Shown: positions 50,499 through 59,696 of the stretch, in pieces
How the letters are laid out: every line of letters begins with the position of its first letter
Position numbering within the stretch: the first letter of the stretch is position 1
Origin: Pelagimonas sp050633425
GTDB taxonomy: Bacteria > Pseudomonadota > Alphaproteobacteria > Rhodobacterales > Rhodobacteraceae
Direction of reading: 5' to 3'
DNA: 64,000 nt
Assembly (NCBI RefSeq): GCF_050633425.1
Contig: NZ_JBOEGM010000008.1
Span: 434,001-498,000, forward strand
Position numbers and translations under genes: made by a program
Notes under the pieces: model-generated
Database searches by the model: none
Told to the model about the DNA's origin: nothing
The model's input: only the letters and a program-made list of their open reading frames with translations

Positions 50499-50606
50499 TT
50501 TATCCCTCGTCCCGTTTTCGGGTTGTCTCCATGCATTATGGTAAGTGTAGGCTTTAACTCCGGTCAATTTTGACCGAGCGTCAAGGTGACGTGATTGGAC
50601 GCTGCG

Positions 50607-51482
50607 TCACGTTTTTGTAACAGTTGTTCGGCGCGCCTCTAACCAGATGTTGGTATAGTTGGCCGCAAAGATCACCGCTGCGCCCAAGAACACGAGGCGA
50701 TCAAGCTGTTCTTGATAGACCAACATCCCCACCAAAGCGACAACGGGCAGGCGGGTGAAATCGATTGGAATGACGACCGTTGCGGGGGCCAACCCAAGGG
50801 CTGTGGTCAAACAAAAATGCGCCACGAGACCGGCCAGAGATATCAACACAACCCAGGGCCAACTGCTCAGAGATGGCAGGGCGATATCACCATCATAGCC
50901 GGCGCAAATCAAACCCATCACCGCTTGCATAGCCGTCAGCCAAAACATGATGTTGGTGATTTTTTCGGTTCGGGTCAAAAGCCGGGTAAAAACAGCGGAT
51001 CCGGCAAATCCGATCGCAGCCGTTGCCGCTGCGATTTGACCAAAACTCAGGCTTTCGGCGCTGGGGCGGGTGACGATCAAAATGCCGATAAACCCAAGCA
51101 CAGCCGCGAAAATTCGGTTGAGCGTGAGGCGTTCATTCAAAACCAGGGGGCTTAGAAGCAAGACCCAGATGGGGGATGTAAATTCGAGCGCAAACACCTG
51201 AGCTAGCGGAATGACCGTGATGGCATAAAACCAAAGGTTTTGCCCGGTGAAATGTGAGATGTTACGCAGCCAATGCAGGCCAAGCCGGGTTGGTGCAATA
51301 TCGCGGCGCGTGCCAGCAACATGAGAAATTGTGAGAACAAGGACCACGCCGATAAGCGAGCGGTAGAGCATGATTTCAAATGTATCGAGATCAAGGCTTA
51401 TGGCGCGTCCGGCAATGGCCATGCCGGTAAAGGACACAATGGCGCCGATCATCCAGAAACAGGCTTTCAAAATATTGTTCAC
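50607..51482 (-). CDS. EamA/DMT family transporter 2
   Basis: 291 residues with ten hydrophobic helices in two EamA repeats. Starts at a GTG (MNNILKACFWMIGAIVSFTG). PLAQVFALEFTSPIWVLLLSPL is the first-repeat signature. Not a close copy of transporter 1; substrates unknown. Lies between fadL and the MprF-like gene on the minus strand. Confidence 0.88.
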   Translation of the reverse strand: MNNILKACFWMIGAIVSFTGMAIAGRAISLDLDTFEIMLYRSLIGVVLVLTISHVAGTRRDIAPTRLGLHWLRNISHFTGQNLWFYAITVIPLAQVFALEFTSPIWVLLLSPLVLNERLTLNRIFAAVLGFIGILIVTRPSAESLSFGQIAAATAAIGFAGSAVFTRLLTRTEKITNIMFWLTAMQAVMGLICAGYDGDIALPSLSSWPWVVLISLAGLVAHFCLTTALGLAPATVVIPIDFTRLPVVALVGMLVYQEQLDRLVFLGAAVIFAANYTNIWLEARRTTVTKT

Positions 51483-51547
51483 TATGCCTGATCCTTAGCC
51501 ATCTTGCGCCGGATCACTGTGCAGAGCGGGCGCATGAAGGCAAGGTG

Positions 51548-53434
51548 TTATGCGCGGATTTTCAAATCTTGTTCTTCAGATTTCGCCAAATAGTCTGCCG
51601 GGGTTTCGCCGGTCAGCATGGCATCAAGGTACCAGGCATCCTGTTGAGAATAGGGAATCGACGGCGGATTTTTGATATGGACCCACAGATCAATTGCCCC
51701 GAGCAGCAAGGATATCCTATTGGGTGCAGCGATATACAAGCTCCGCCATGAGGGGGAAAAACTGGCCTTGAAACGGCTCAGGCCCGACGACACTTTCAGG
51801 CGTTTGGCGAGGTGCGGGTGGGGAACCGCCGCGAGATTGAATTCTCGTATCCCGTCTTTTTGGGCCTCTCCAATCATAAAATGAATGAGACCATGCATGG
51901 TTCCGGTTGGGAGGTCAGTGATGTGACGCATGATGTCGAGGCTTTGAACATCGGGTGCTGCGACTGTGGATGCAAAGGCCACCAAAGTGCCATTGTCAAA
52001 GGCCCCGAAAACCGCCTTGTCCTGCAAAAACAGGGGGCAAAATCGCCCCATGGTCAGCCCGCGTTCGGCGCCGTGGTTTGCTTCCCATTCATGGTGTATA
52101 TCGGCCATTCGGGCCCAATCAGGGGTCTCAATTCGGGCGAATTTCAAACCGGCTTTATCGGCTTTTCGCAAGAATCGGCGCAATTGGCGGCGATTTGGCC
52201 CGTCGGTTGAGTAGGTCTGTGGGTCGATCACGGCTTCTTGTGCGAGGGCGGCAACCTTCCACCCGGCATGTTTGGCAAGAACAGCGTCGCGTCCGGTAAT
52301 TTTGTACAATGTCGCGAAACGGTTTTGCTGCGCGGCTTCTTTGGTCAACTCCGGCAAAAGCTGGGACAGGCATCCGCAAATGGGCCCCAGAAACAGGGAC
52401 AGGGATTGAGGTGTTTCAAGCACTGTCGCGTGGCTACGTCCGGCCGTTAAGCTTTGGCATACCGCTTGTTTGGTGATCACATGTTCCGCCCGCGGACCCG
52501 AATGACAGGCAGGTAATCTCTCAGTCGGATGAGGCACGATTGGCGGCGCAAGGCCCGCATAGGTAAACCCGATCAGGCAGGGGCCAACGTAATACACCAA
52601 ACGAAACGCAATCAATGCGGCGGTCACAGCGGCAACATCAGATGTCGGGACCAAAGTCACAAGCGCAAGTTCAAAAGGGCCCACACCGCCGGGGGTCCCG
52701 CCGATCATGCCCGCGCCCAGAGCGACCGAAAATGCCGCCACCAGCATCAGGAAGGAAGGGGCAAGCTCGGATGGCAGCAAGATATAGAGTGCAAAGCCCG
52801 CAAATAATAAATCGCAAGCTGCAAGCCCAGACATATGCAACATTGCCCGAAGGCTGGGGAGGGTGAAACGCATCCCAAACAGCCGGTGGTTTGGGTATCG
52901 CATAAGGAACGCGACCGCCAACAATGCCAGGGCAGGACACAAAAAGAAGGCCAACACCGGCACGCCGGTTAAGATTGGCAACCCGATGCTGATCGTGAGA
53001 AGCGCCCAGGTGGCGAAGAACCCCAAGGTGACGAATCCGGTGATTTTCGCAATGGTTTTATGGCCGATTTCAGGCATCATCCGCCATCGGATTGCCCCGC
53101 CGATAATCGGCCCGAATCCAGTGGTTTGACTGACCGCGATAGCGCATCCGCCAGCGGCCCGTGCCGCGCGAGCGGGGATGCCTGTTTGAAAATGGCGATG
53201 CGCAATCACGTCATATTGAGCGATGGCCCAAAAGCTGACCGCAGTGGCGCAGGCCGCCGTAAGCCAGCGCCACCGGGGAATGGCATCAAACGAGGCCTGA
53301 ACGGACTGCCAATCAAGCATCTGCGCCTTGGTCCAAAGAAGCCAGAGAAATCCAGCCCCGATAAGCATCGGAACAACCCGGCGCATCGCCTCAATCGGTT
53401 GATAAAAAACAGCTTTGACCACCACAATCCCCAC
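51548..53434 (-). CDS. MprF-like phosphatidylglycerol lysyltransferase domain protein
   Basis: 628 residues: an N-terminal flippase-like region of about eight hydrophobic helices (LPG_synthase_TM type, to about residue 300) and a C-terminal DUF2156/acyl-transferase fold (about 335-620; RRQLRRFLRKADKAGLKFAR, HGLIHFMIGEAQKDGIREFNLAA). MprF proteins add amino acids, typically Lys or Ala, to phosphatidylglycerol; some homologues make other aminolipids. The GTG start is weak; an ATG 16 codons later is possible. Substrate not predictable. Confidence 0.82.
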   Translation of the reverse strand: MGIVVVKAVFYQPIEAMRRVVPMLIGAGFLWLLWTKAQMLDWQSVQASFDAIPRWRWLTAACATAVSFWAIAQYDVIAHRHFQTGIPARAARAAGGCAIAVSQTTGFGPIIGGAIRWRMMPEIGHKTIAKITGFVTLGFFATWALLTISIGLPILTGVPVLAFFLCPALALLAVAFLMRYPNHRLFGMRFTLPSLRAMLHMSGLAACDLLFAGFALYILLPSELAPSFLMLVAAFSVALGAGMIGGTPGGVGPFELALVTLVPTSDVAAVTAALIAFRLVYYVGPCLIGFTYAGLAPPIVPHPTERLPACHSGPRAEHVITKQAVCQSLTAGRSHATVLETPQSLSLFLGPICGCLSQLLPELTKEAAQQNRFATLYKITGRDAVLAKHAGWKVAALAQEAVIDPQTYSTDGPNRRQLRRFLRKADKAGLKFARIETPDWARMADIHHEWEANHGAERGLTMGRFCPLFLQDKAVFGAFDNGTLVAFASTVAAPDVQSLDIMRHITDLPTGTMHGLIHFMIGEAQKDGIREFNLAAVPHPHLAKRLKVSSGLSRFKASFSPSWRSLYIAAPNRISLLLGAIDLWVHIKNPPSIPYSQQDAWYLDAMLTGETPADYLAKSEEQDLKIRA

Positions 53435-53576
53435 TCTTTGCTGTTAAGAGTTTAAGGAGAGTTTGCTGCCTGCAAGTTAATGCTACACTTTGAATATATG
53501 GAATTGTCTTCAAAACGGTCCCGGCGTGGCCAGACCCGGTTTCGGCGCGTGCGCCCTTTAAGGCCCTATTTTACAT

Positions 53577-53605
53577 AGAAAAAGGGCACCCAAACAGGTG
53601 CCCTT
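53577..53605 (-). terminator. Terminator of the DUF1476 gene
   Basis: AAGGGCACC (53582-53590) / GGTGCCCTT (53597-53605) with TTTTTC following on the minus strand. Confidence 0.8.
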
Positions 53606-53630
53606 GCGTTCTTTGTCACTCAGCCGACTC

Positions 53631-53942
53631 TTAGGCTTCGTTTACGATCTGGCCTTTGGCTTCGATCAAAAACGCAGCGGCCGTGGCGCGGATTTCGTCT
53701 GCGGTCACATTGCCCAGATCGCCAACAACTTTGCGCACCACGTCTTCGTGGCCGGCTTCTTCGAAGTCAGATTTAACAACTTCGATCGCATAGGCTTCGG
53801 CCTCATCACCGGTTTTGCCAAGCTTTTCAGCCGCCCAAAGCCCCAACAGCTTGTTACAGCGTGCCTGTGCTTTGAAGTTCATTTCTTCGTCATGGGCGAA
53901 TTTGTTTTCGAATGCGCTTTCGCGATCGTCAAAGGTGGTCAT
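53631..53942 (-). CDS. DUF1476 protein, F1-ATPase zeta-subunit inhibitor family
   Basis: 103 residues of family DUF1476, which includes the zeta subunit that inhibits the F1-ATPase of Paracoccus and other alphaproteobacteria by an N-terminal helix. Here FDDRESAFENKFAHDEEMNFKA is the conserved inhibitory N-terminus, then a helical bundle. Divergent from purC across 219 bp. The family gene commonly neighbours purC in this group. Confidence 0.9.
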   Translation of the reverse strand: MTTFDDRESAFENKFAHDEEMNFKAQARCNKLLGLWAAEKLGKTGDEAEAYAIEVVKSDFEEAGHEDVVRKVVGDLGNVTADEIRATAAAFLIEAKGQIVNEA

Positions 53943-54161
53943 GGGATCATCCTCCTCATTGTCTTTGTCTGACAGATAGAAAAGCCCCTAGGAATTGTAT
54001 AGGGGAAAATCGGGTGCGCGACTTTTTGCGCTGTAATATTAGTATCTACACAGCTATGCAGGCTGCCGCCTTGCGACAAGTCAAGCCTTGCAGTATGACC
54101 ACCTCAACCAATCCACGCGCGCGATCCTGCGCGCGTTCTGTGTTTTTTGGAAAGGGCCCCG

Positions 54162-54923
54162 ATGGCACGGCGCAAAAAGATCTACGAAGGCAAAGCGAAA
54201 ACTCTGTACGAAGGCCCCGAGCCGGGAACAATCGTTCAGTATTTTAAGGATGACGCCACCGCCTTTAACGCAGAGAAAAAAGATGTGATCGAAGGCAAGG
54301 GGGTTCTGAACAACCTGCTGAGCGAACATTTTATGGTAGGTCTTGGCGCGGTTGGCGTTCCGACGCATTTCATCAAGCGTTTGAACATGCGCGAACAATT
54401 GGTCCGCAGCTGTGAGATCATTCCTCTGGAAGTGATTGTGCGCAACTATGCTGCTGGATCAATGACCAAGCGTTTGGGGATCGAAGAAGGCACCGCGATG
54501 CCGCGCCCGATTGTTGAATATTGTTATAAGGACGACAAGCTGGGTGATCCGCTTGTCACCGAAGAGCACATCGCCGCCTTTGGATGGGCCAGCCAGCAGG
54601 ATATGGATGACATCATTGCCTTGGCATTGCGGGTCAATGATTTCCTCTCTGGTCTGATGTATGGTGTCGGCATTCGCCTGATTGATTTCAAAATCGAAAT
54701 TGGTCGCGTCTTTGATGGTGATTTCCAGCGCCTTGTTGTCGCCGATGAAATCAGCCCGGATAGCTGCCGTTTGTGGGATATCGAAACGGGTCAAAAGCTC
54801 GACAAAGATGTGTTCCGTCGCGATTTGGGAAGCTTGACCGACGCCTATACCGAAGTGGCCAATCGTCTTGGTGTGATGCCAAAGCAATCCACTCCGATGA
54901 CCAAACCCACGTTGATCAACTGA
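54162..54923 (+). CDS. purC: SAICAR synthase
   Basis: Joins aspartate to CAIR in purine synthesis. 253 residues, normal family length. Conserved parts: KKIYEGKAKTLYEGPEPGT near the N-terminus, VRNYAAGSMTKRLG near residue 93, and DFKIEIGRVF near 177 followed by VVADEISPDSCRLWD. The ATG at 54162 has GGAAAGGGCC upstream; five codons earlier a TTG is in frame. First of the pur genes in this block, but two protease genes separate it from purS. Confidence 0.96.
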   Translation: MARRKKIYEGKAKTLYEGPEPGTIVQYFKDDATAFNAEKKDVIEGKGVLNNLLSEHFMVGLGAVGVPTHFIKRLNMREQLVRSCEIIPLEVIVRNYAAGSMTKRLGIEEGTAMPRPIVEYCYKDDKLGDPLVTEEHIAAFGWASQQDMDDIIALALRVNDFLSGLMYGVGIRLIDFKIEIGRVFDGDFQRLVVADEISPDSCRLWDIETGQKLDKDVFRRDLGSLTDAYTEVANRLGVMPKQSTPMTKPTLIN

Positions 54924-54992
54924 TCTTTTCGCCAGTTTGGTAAAATTCAACGGCTTTGTTAGACTAAGCGCATTGAACCTGAGGAGGGTCCG

Positions 54993-57164
54993 ATGCGCTT
55001 TTTCTCTGTTTTGGCTTTTTTTATGGCTCTGTCGTCGCCCGTTTGTGCACAAGCCCCAGTGTCCAACTCCGAAGTCGGGCCGGAAGTTGGGCCAGAAGCT
55101 GGGCCGGAAGTTGGGCCGGAAGTTGGGCCAGAATATCTGCAAGAATACGACCCGGCGGATTTCGGCAAGATTGTCATAGCCCCGCGCCAATCCACCGGGA
55201 ATTTGGTGTTTGAACAGGCCTTTGGATCGTATCAGAACGAACCGGTCGCAACCTATTCTGAAAACAGTACCGCGCGGGTTTTGGGGCGTCCCATCGGTCG
55301 GCTTGACTTGCTCTCTGTCCAGGACCGTCTCGGGTTTTGCACGGCTTTTCTTGTTGATGCCAAGCATATCGTCACCAATCATCATTGCCTTCCACAAGAG
55401 GGGCCGGCGCGCGTCAAAGCTGCACAGCTTGTCATGGGATTTACCGATCAGGGGTTGGGCGAAGGTGCTGAAAAGTTTCAGGTTTTGATTGAACCGATCG
55501 AAAGTGATAAGGCGCTCGACTACGCAGTGCTCGAAGTTTTCGGGAACCCGTCGCAGAGGTTTGGCACGGTCACCTTGTCAGATGATGCCCCCGAAGACGG
55601 CAGCTTCCTCTGGATCATTGGCCATCCGCATGGGTTGGCCCAGCATATCAGCCGCGAAGGCTGTGCGGCCTCTGATCCTGCGGTGTCTTCCGAAGGAAAG
55701 CTTGTCCACACATGTGACACCCTGCGCGGCAATTCCGGCTCGCCGGTCTTTGATATCCATGCGCGCGCCGTCATTGGCCTGCATCACGCGGGCGATCGGC
55801 GGACCGGGTTCAACTATGCCATTCCGATGCGGCAGATCCTTGAACACAGCAAAGTATTACGCGCCGCTCTCCCCAAAGCCGAGCAAACAGCGGCCGCCCC
55901 GGTCATCGACACGGTTTGTGCGGCGCAATGGAACGAACTGTCCAAAACAAAATGTGCCGACCTAAAAGGCTTTGCCGCAAGCTGCGCGCTCCATCCCATG
56001 GCCAATGTTGCTAAAGAACTGGCCAAGCAAATGTGCCAAATCGAAGATGAACAACGTCTGGTGCAAGAGCAAAAGCAAGAGTTGCGAAGGATCAGAGCCG
56101 CGATGCGCGAGCGCCAAAGTCAGGCCGAACGGCTGAAACTTGTGCTGGATAGCGTCAAAGATCGCACCGGAGACATCAGTCAATCCATCACCGAGCGCCT
56201 GTTTTCCAGTGACCAAATGGCGGTCAAAATGGTGTGGTTTGATGTTGAAGCGGACATCAGACCGCTGGAACGCGCGTTGTTTGACCAAGCCTTTGATGCG
56301 GAGGCACGCTTAAGGGACGTCAAATTTCTTGCACAAGACATGTCCTATTATGAAACGCCACATTTTCTCAAATACCATCCTGAAGAAATGGATGCGCTTT
56401 TGAAGACAGCCCGTGATCATTTGGCGGCCATCGAGACGCAGTACGACAAGATTACAAAACCCTATTTTTACGCCAACTCAGAGGCAAACAAAGCCAAGTC
56501 TTTGACGCGCAGTTTGGAAGATGCGCGGGCCGTGGCCCTTGAATGGAGCGGGCTTCGCATTGCCGGGGCGCAACTGGATTTCACGTTTCTAAAGGCCCTG
56601 TCGGCGGAGTTGGATAAACTCCTGACGGACATCACCGTTTTGACGCAGGATGTGCAGGCGCGTGATCAAAAACCGCGCTTTGTGCTCGGGAATCTTGAGT
56701 CGGCACAGTCCAACGTCATGTTTCTCCAAGAGCTTTTGCAATCTGGTGTTGCTGCCACGGAAAAGCAGCTGAGCGCAATGGAACGCGATTTTGACCTGAT
56801 CACGTCGGTTACGTCTGACAAGGATATGGCCCAGATGATCCAAACTGTTGGCAATGGGGCGCAGATGACGCGAAACGAATTGCAGCGCGTCAGAAAACAC
56901 ATCGCAGACGCGCGCGCGGATTTGAACGAGGTCACGCGTGAATTAGACGCGGACGCAGGCGCGCTAAAAGACGGCTATCACGCAGACATCCTTCTCCGCC
57001 CGGAAAATTTTGACATCACCTTGTTGCCAAAACTGCTGGCGAATGCGCCGTATTCTCGTGTCCAAAAGGAAGACATGCTGACCTATGCCCAAGAGGCATT
57101 GGCCCATCCCAGCACCCTTCCTGCGGTTCTAGAGGAGCTACGGCTCGCCCTCAGCCCGTATTGA
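54993..57164 (+). CDS. Secreted trypsin-like serine protease with C-terminal coiled coil (protease A)
   Basis: 723 residues. Sec signal peptide (1-19), an EVGP repeat linker (27-47), a conserved EYDPADFGKIVIAPRQ stretch, then a trypsin-like domain (about 74-290) with the triad His131 (TNHHC), Asp176 (LDYAVL) and Ser248 (RGNSGSP). A helical module with four cysteines (309-348; CAAQWNEL, CADLKGF, CALHPMA, MC) follows. The rest (350-720) is largely coiled coil, rich in Glu/Gln/Lys. Its N-terminal half is closely paralogous to protease B downstream. Lies between purC and purS. Function unknown. Confidence 0.85.
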   Translation: MRFFSVLAFFMALSSPVCAQAPVSNSEVGPEVGPEAGPEVGPEVGPEYLQEYDPADFGKIVIAPRQSTGNLVFEQAFGSYQNEPVATYSENSTARVLGRPIGRLDLLSVQDRLGFCTAFLVDAKHIVTNHHCLPQEGPARVKAAQLVMGFTDQGLGEGAEKFQVLIEPIESDKALDYAVLEVFGNPSQRFGTVTLSDDAPEDGSFLWIIGHPHGLAQHISREGCAASDPAVSSEGKLVHTCDTLRGNSGSPVFDIHARAVIGLHHAGDRRTGFNYAIPMRQILEHSKVLRAALPKAEQTAAAPVIDTVCAAQWNELSKTKCADLKGFAASCALHPMANVAKELAKQMCQIEDEQRLVQEQKQELRRIRAAMRERQSQAERLKLVLDSVKDRTGDISQSITERLFSSDQMAVKMVWFDVEADIRPLERALFDQAFDAEARLRDVKFLAQDMSYYETPHFLKYHPEEMDALLKTARDHLAAIETQYDKITKPYFYANSEANKAKSLTRSLEDARAVALEWSGLRIAGAQLDFTFLKALSAELDKLLTDITVLTQDVQARDQKPRFVLGNLESAQSNVMFLQELLQSGVAATEKQLSAMERDFDLITSVTSDKDMAQMIQTVGNGAQMTRNELQRVRKHIADARADLNEVTRELDADAGALKDGYHADILLRPENFDITLLPKLLANAPYSRVQKEDMLTYAQEALAHPSTLPAVLEELRLALSPY
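55071..55133 (+). repeat. Five 12-bp tandem repeats encoding EVGP
   Basis: Five near-identical 12-bp units (GAAGTTGGGCCA type) give EVGPEVGPEAGPEVGPEVGPE just after the protease A signal peptide. In-frame copy-number change would lengthen or shorten the linker. Confidence 0.9.
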
Positions 57165-57310
57165 GACCGGGGAATTGATCAGGGTATTGATTGGGGTATT
57201 GATACTGGGTTTGGCTCACATCCTGCACGAGGCATGGTATTCTTTACTTGGCGGAACCCAAGGCCACAGTCTAGGCTTGTGGCAACTTTTTGCTATCCGG
57301 GGACATTGCC

Positions 57311-59491
57311 ATGCGTCGTTTGATTTCTGCTATCGCATTGATAACAAGTTCGACTGTTTTTGCTTCACAGGCTGTGGCTCAGGCCCCGGCTGAATTTGAT
57401 CCCAACGATTTCGGGAAAATCGTCATTCAACCCCGTCAGGTTGCCGGTGGTGGTGGCGGCGGGGGCAGTGGTTTTGTCCTGGAACAGGCCTTTGGGGATT
57501 ACCAAAACGAGCCGATCATCGAATATGGTGAAAACAGTCCGGCGGTTCGCCTGGGGCGTCCGATTGGGCGGTTGGATATGCTGTTTCAAAACGGCAAGAC
57601 CGGATTTTGCACGGCGTTTATCGTGGATGACAAACATATCCTGACCAACCATCACTGTATTCCAGGAATGGATGGCGATCCGAGCGGGCAGGTCAGCGGT
57701 GTGCAGGCGGCGCAGTTTGTTGCCGGGTTTATCAAGCCGGGCCGGGCCGAGGGCACTGACCGCTTTACCGTTTCGCCTCAGATCGTCGAAACAAACCGCG
57801 AGCTGGATTACACCGTGCTGCGGGTGTTCGGAAATCCGTCGACCAAATATGGCAAGCTGGAACTGGCGATGGCCGATCCTGAAGATGCCGAATTCCTGTG
57901 GATTATCGGCCACCCGCAGGGGCAATCCCAGCATATTTCGCGCGAAGGCTGTGCCGCAGCGACCCCCGCGATTTCCGAAGAGGGCAAGCTCGTCCATAGC
58001 TGCGATACACTGGGCGGCAATTCAGGCTCTCCGGTGATCCGTTTGAGCGACAAACGCGTGATTGGTCTGCACCATGCCGGCGACAACCGCACCGGGTTCA
58101 ACATGGCGATCCCGATGACCCGCATCTTGCCGCAAAGTCAGGTTCTCAAAGCAGCCGTCGGGGCGCAAGCGGTTGCGGCCGCACCGGCTCCTGTGGCTCC
58201 GACACCGCCTAAAACGGCACCTGTCGCGGCCCCCGTGGCACAAGGCAGCGCGTGTTCAGCGCTTTGGAATGAGGCCAAGGCAGTCGGATGTGCTGGCTAT
58301 GAAGCCTATGTCGCCGAATGTGGAAGCCACACATTTGCGTCGATGGCGCGCCGGGTGATTGAGCGCGAATGCACGGTGCCCACTGTTGCGCCTGTCGAAA
58401 AAAGCGACGGCGCTGTGTTGACGGTCAAAGCCAATGGCGGCGGTGATTATTTTGAAATCGCCGATGCAATACAGGCCGCCGGTGAGGGTGCGCGGATCAA
58501 TGTTTATCCGGGCCGCTATAGCAAAGGCCTTGATGTGACCCGGCCGGTAGAGGTGATTGGCGTTGGGGACAAATCAGACATCATTCTGGAAGTTGCAGAC
58601 GATAACATTATCGAATGGACGGCCAGCGCAGGTCGGGTGTCTGGTTTGACCATGATCCAAGCCGGGGGCAAGTATTTCGGCATTCACCTCGCGGGTGGCT
58701 CGATGATCCTTGAAGACAATGACATCACCTCGCAAGGTCTTGGTATCATTGCAATTCGCGGCAATGAAGGCGGCACCATTCGGCGCAACACGATCCATGA
58801 TGGTGTTCAGGGCGGCATATTTATCTTTGAAAAGGGCAAGGCCACAATCGAAGACAATTCGATTTCCGGCAATGGTCTTGCTGGGATCGAAGTCAAAGGA
58901 GGAGCAGCACCAATCGTACGTGGCAACACGCTGTTTGATGGCAAAGGGAGCGGCATTTTTGTCAACGAAGGCGGGACCGGCCGCTATGAAAACAACACGA
59001 TCTACAACAATGCCTATGCCGGGATCGAAGTCAAAGGCGCTGCTGATCCGCTGATTACCAACAATATCGTGCGTAACGGGTTGCAAGGCGGTGTGATGAT
59101 TTCCGACAAATCCACGGCGCGGATCGAAAGCAATACGATCTATGCCAATACCTTTGCCGGGCTTGAGATCAAATCAGGGGCCAATCCGGTGGTTTGGAAC
59201 AACGTTTTGCGCGACGGTCAACAAAGTGCGGTCTATATCCACGAGGGCGGCAAAGGTGTGCTTGAGGAAAACAAGATCCACAATAATGCGTTTTACGGAA
59301 TTTCGGTGCGCGACGACAGCCGCCCGATCATCCGGGAAAACAGAATTTTCGACAATGTCTATGAAGCGATACGGATTCGGGCCGGGGCTTCGGGCACCTA
59401 CGAAAACAATGACCTGAGCGGCAATACCGCCGGGGCCTTTCTGATCGAAGATGATGCCGGAGAGGTTCTGCGCATGGGCAACAAAGAATAA
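57311..59491 (+). CDS. Secreted trypsin-like serine protease fused to a right-handed beta-helix (protease B)
   Basis: 726 residues. Sec signal peptide (1-24), EFDPNDFGKIVIQPRQ, a Gly-rich linker (46-52), a trypsin-like domain with His114 (TNHHC), Asp166 (LDYTVL) and Ser238 (GGNSGSP), an Ala/Pro linker, the same four-cysteine helical module (315-354), then a beta-helix of about 14 rungs (about 380-720; repeats such as NNAYAGIEVKGAADPLITNN). The protease module is strongly similar to protease A. The ATG at 57311 opens the signal peptide. Ended by a terminator before purS. Confidence 0.87.
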   Translation: MRRLISAIALITSSTVFASQAVAQAPAEFDPNDFGKIVIQPRQVAGGGGGGGSGFVLEQAFGDYQNEPIIEYGENSPAVRLGRPIGRLDMLFQNGKTGFCTAFIVDDKHILTNHHCIPGMDGDPSGQVSGVQAAQFVAGFIKPGRAEGTDRFTVSPQIVETNRELDYTVLRVFGNPSTKYGKLELAMADPEDAEFLWIIGHPQGQSQHISREGCAAATPAISEEGKLVHSCDTLGGNSGSPVIRLSDKRVIGLHHAGDNRTGFNMAIPMTRILPQSQVLKAAVGAQAVAAAPAPVAPTPPKTAPVAAPVAQGSACSALWNEAKAVGCAGYEAYVAECGSHTFASMARRVIERECTVPTVAPVEKSDGAVLTVKANGGGDYFEIADAIQAAGEGARINVYPGRYSKGLDVTRPVEVIGVGDKSDIILEVADDNIIEWTASAGRVSGLTMIQAGGKYFGIHLAGGSMILEDNDITSQGLGIIAIRGNEGGTIRRNTIHDGVQGGIFIFEKGKATIEDNSISGNGLAGIEVKGGAAPIVRGNTLFDGKGSGIFVNEGGTGRYENNTIYNNAYAGIEVKGAADPLITNNIVRNGLQGGVMISDKSTARIESNTIYANTFAGLEIKSGANPVVWNNVLRDGQQSAVYIHEGGKGVLEENKIHNNAFYGISVRDDSRPIIRENRIFDNVYEAIRIRAGASGTYENNDLSGNTAGAFLIEDDAGEVLRMGNKE

Positions 59492-59537
59492 GCCAATAGC
59501 GCGATCCAATCCAAAGGCGCACCCCTCTGTGCCCACC

Positions 59538-59573
59538 AACGCCCCGGCTCACAACCGGGGCGTTTTGTGTTTT
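59538..59573 (+). terminator. Terminator of the protease pair
   Basis: AACGCCCCGG / CCGGGGCGTT with a 7-base loop, followed by TTGTGTTTT. It separates the proteases from purS, so purS probably has its own promoter. Confidence 0.85.
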
Positions 59574-59696
59574 GCGCGTGTTTTTGTGCTTAATTCCCAA
59601 GAACAGCGGCCAGAGGGCTTGCAATTCCCGGCGCAATCGGGTTCCTCCGCAGCCAAACAGCGACGACTGTATTAGACGTCAATCAGGAGGACGATC

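Noticed and set aside
57175..57393. Small frame with a hydrophobic start between the two protease genes
   Set aside because: It begins at a TTG without a ribosome-binding site and overlaps the protease B signal peptide region; repeated GGGTATTGAT sequence explains the hydrophobic reading.
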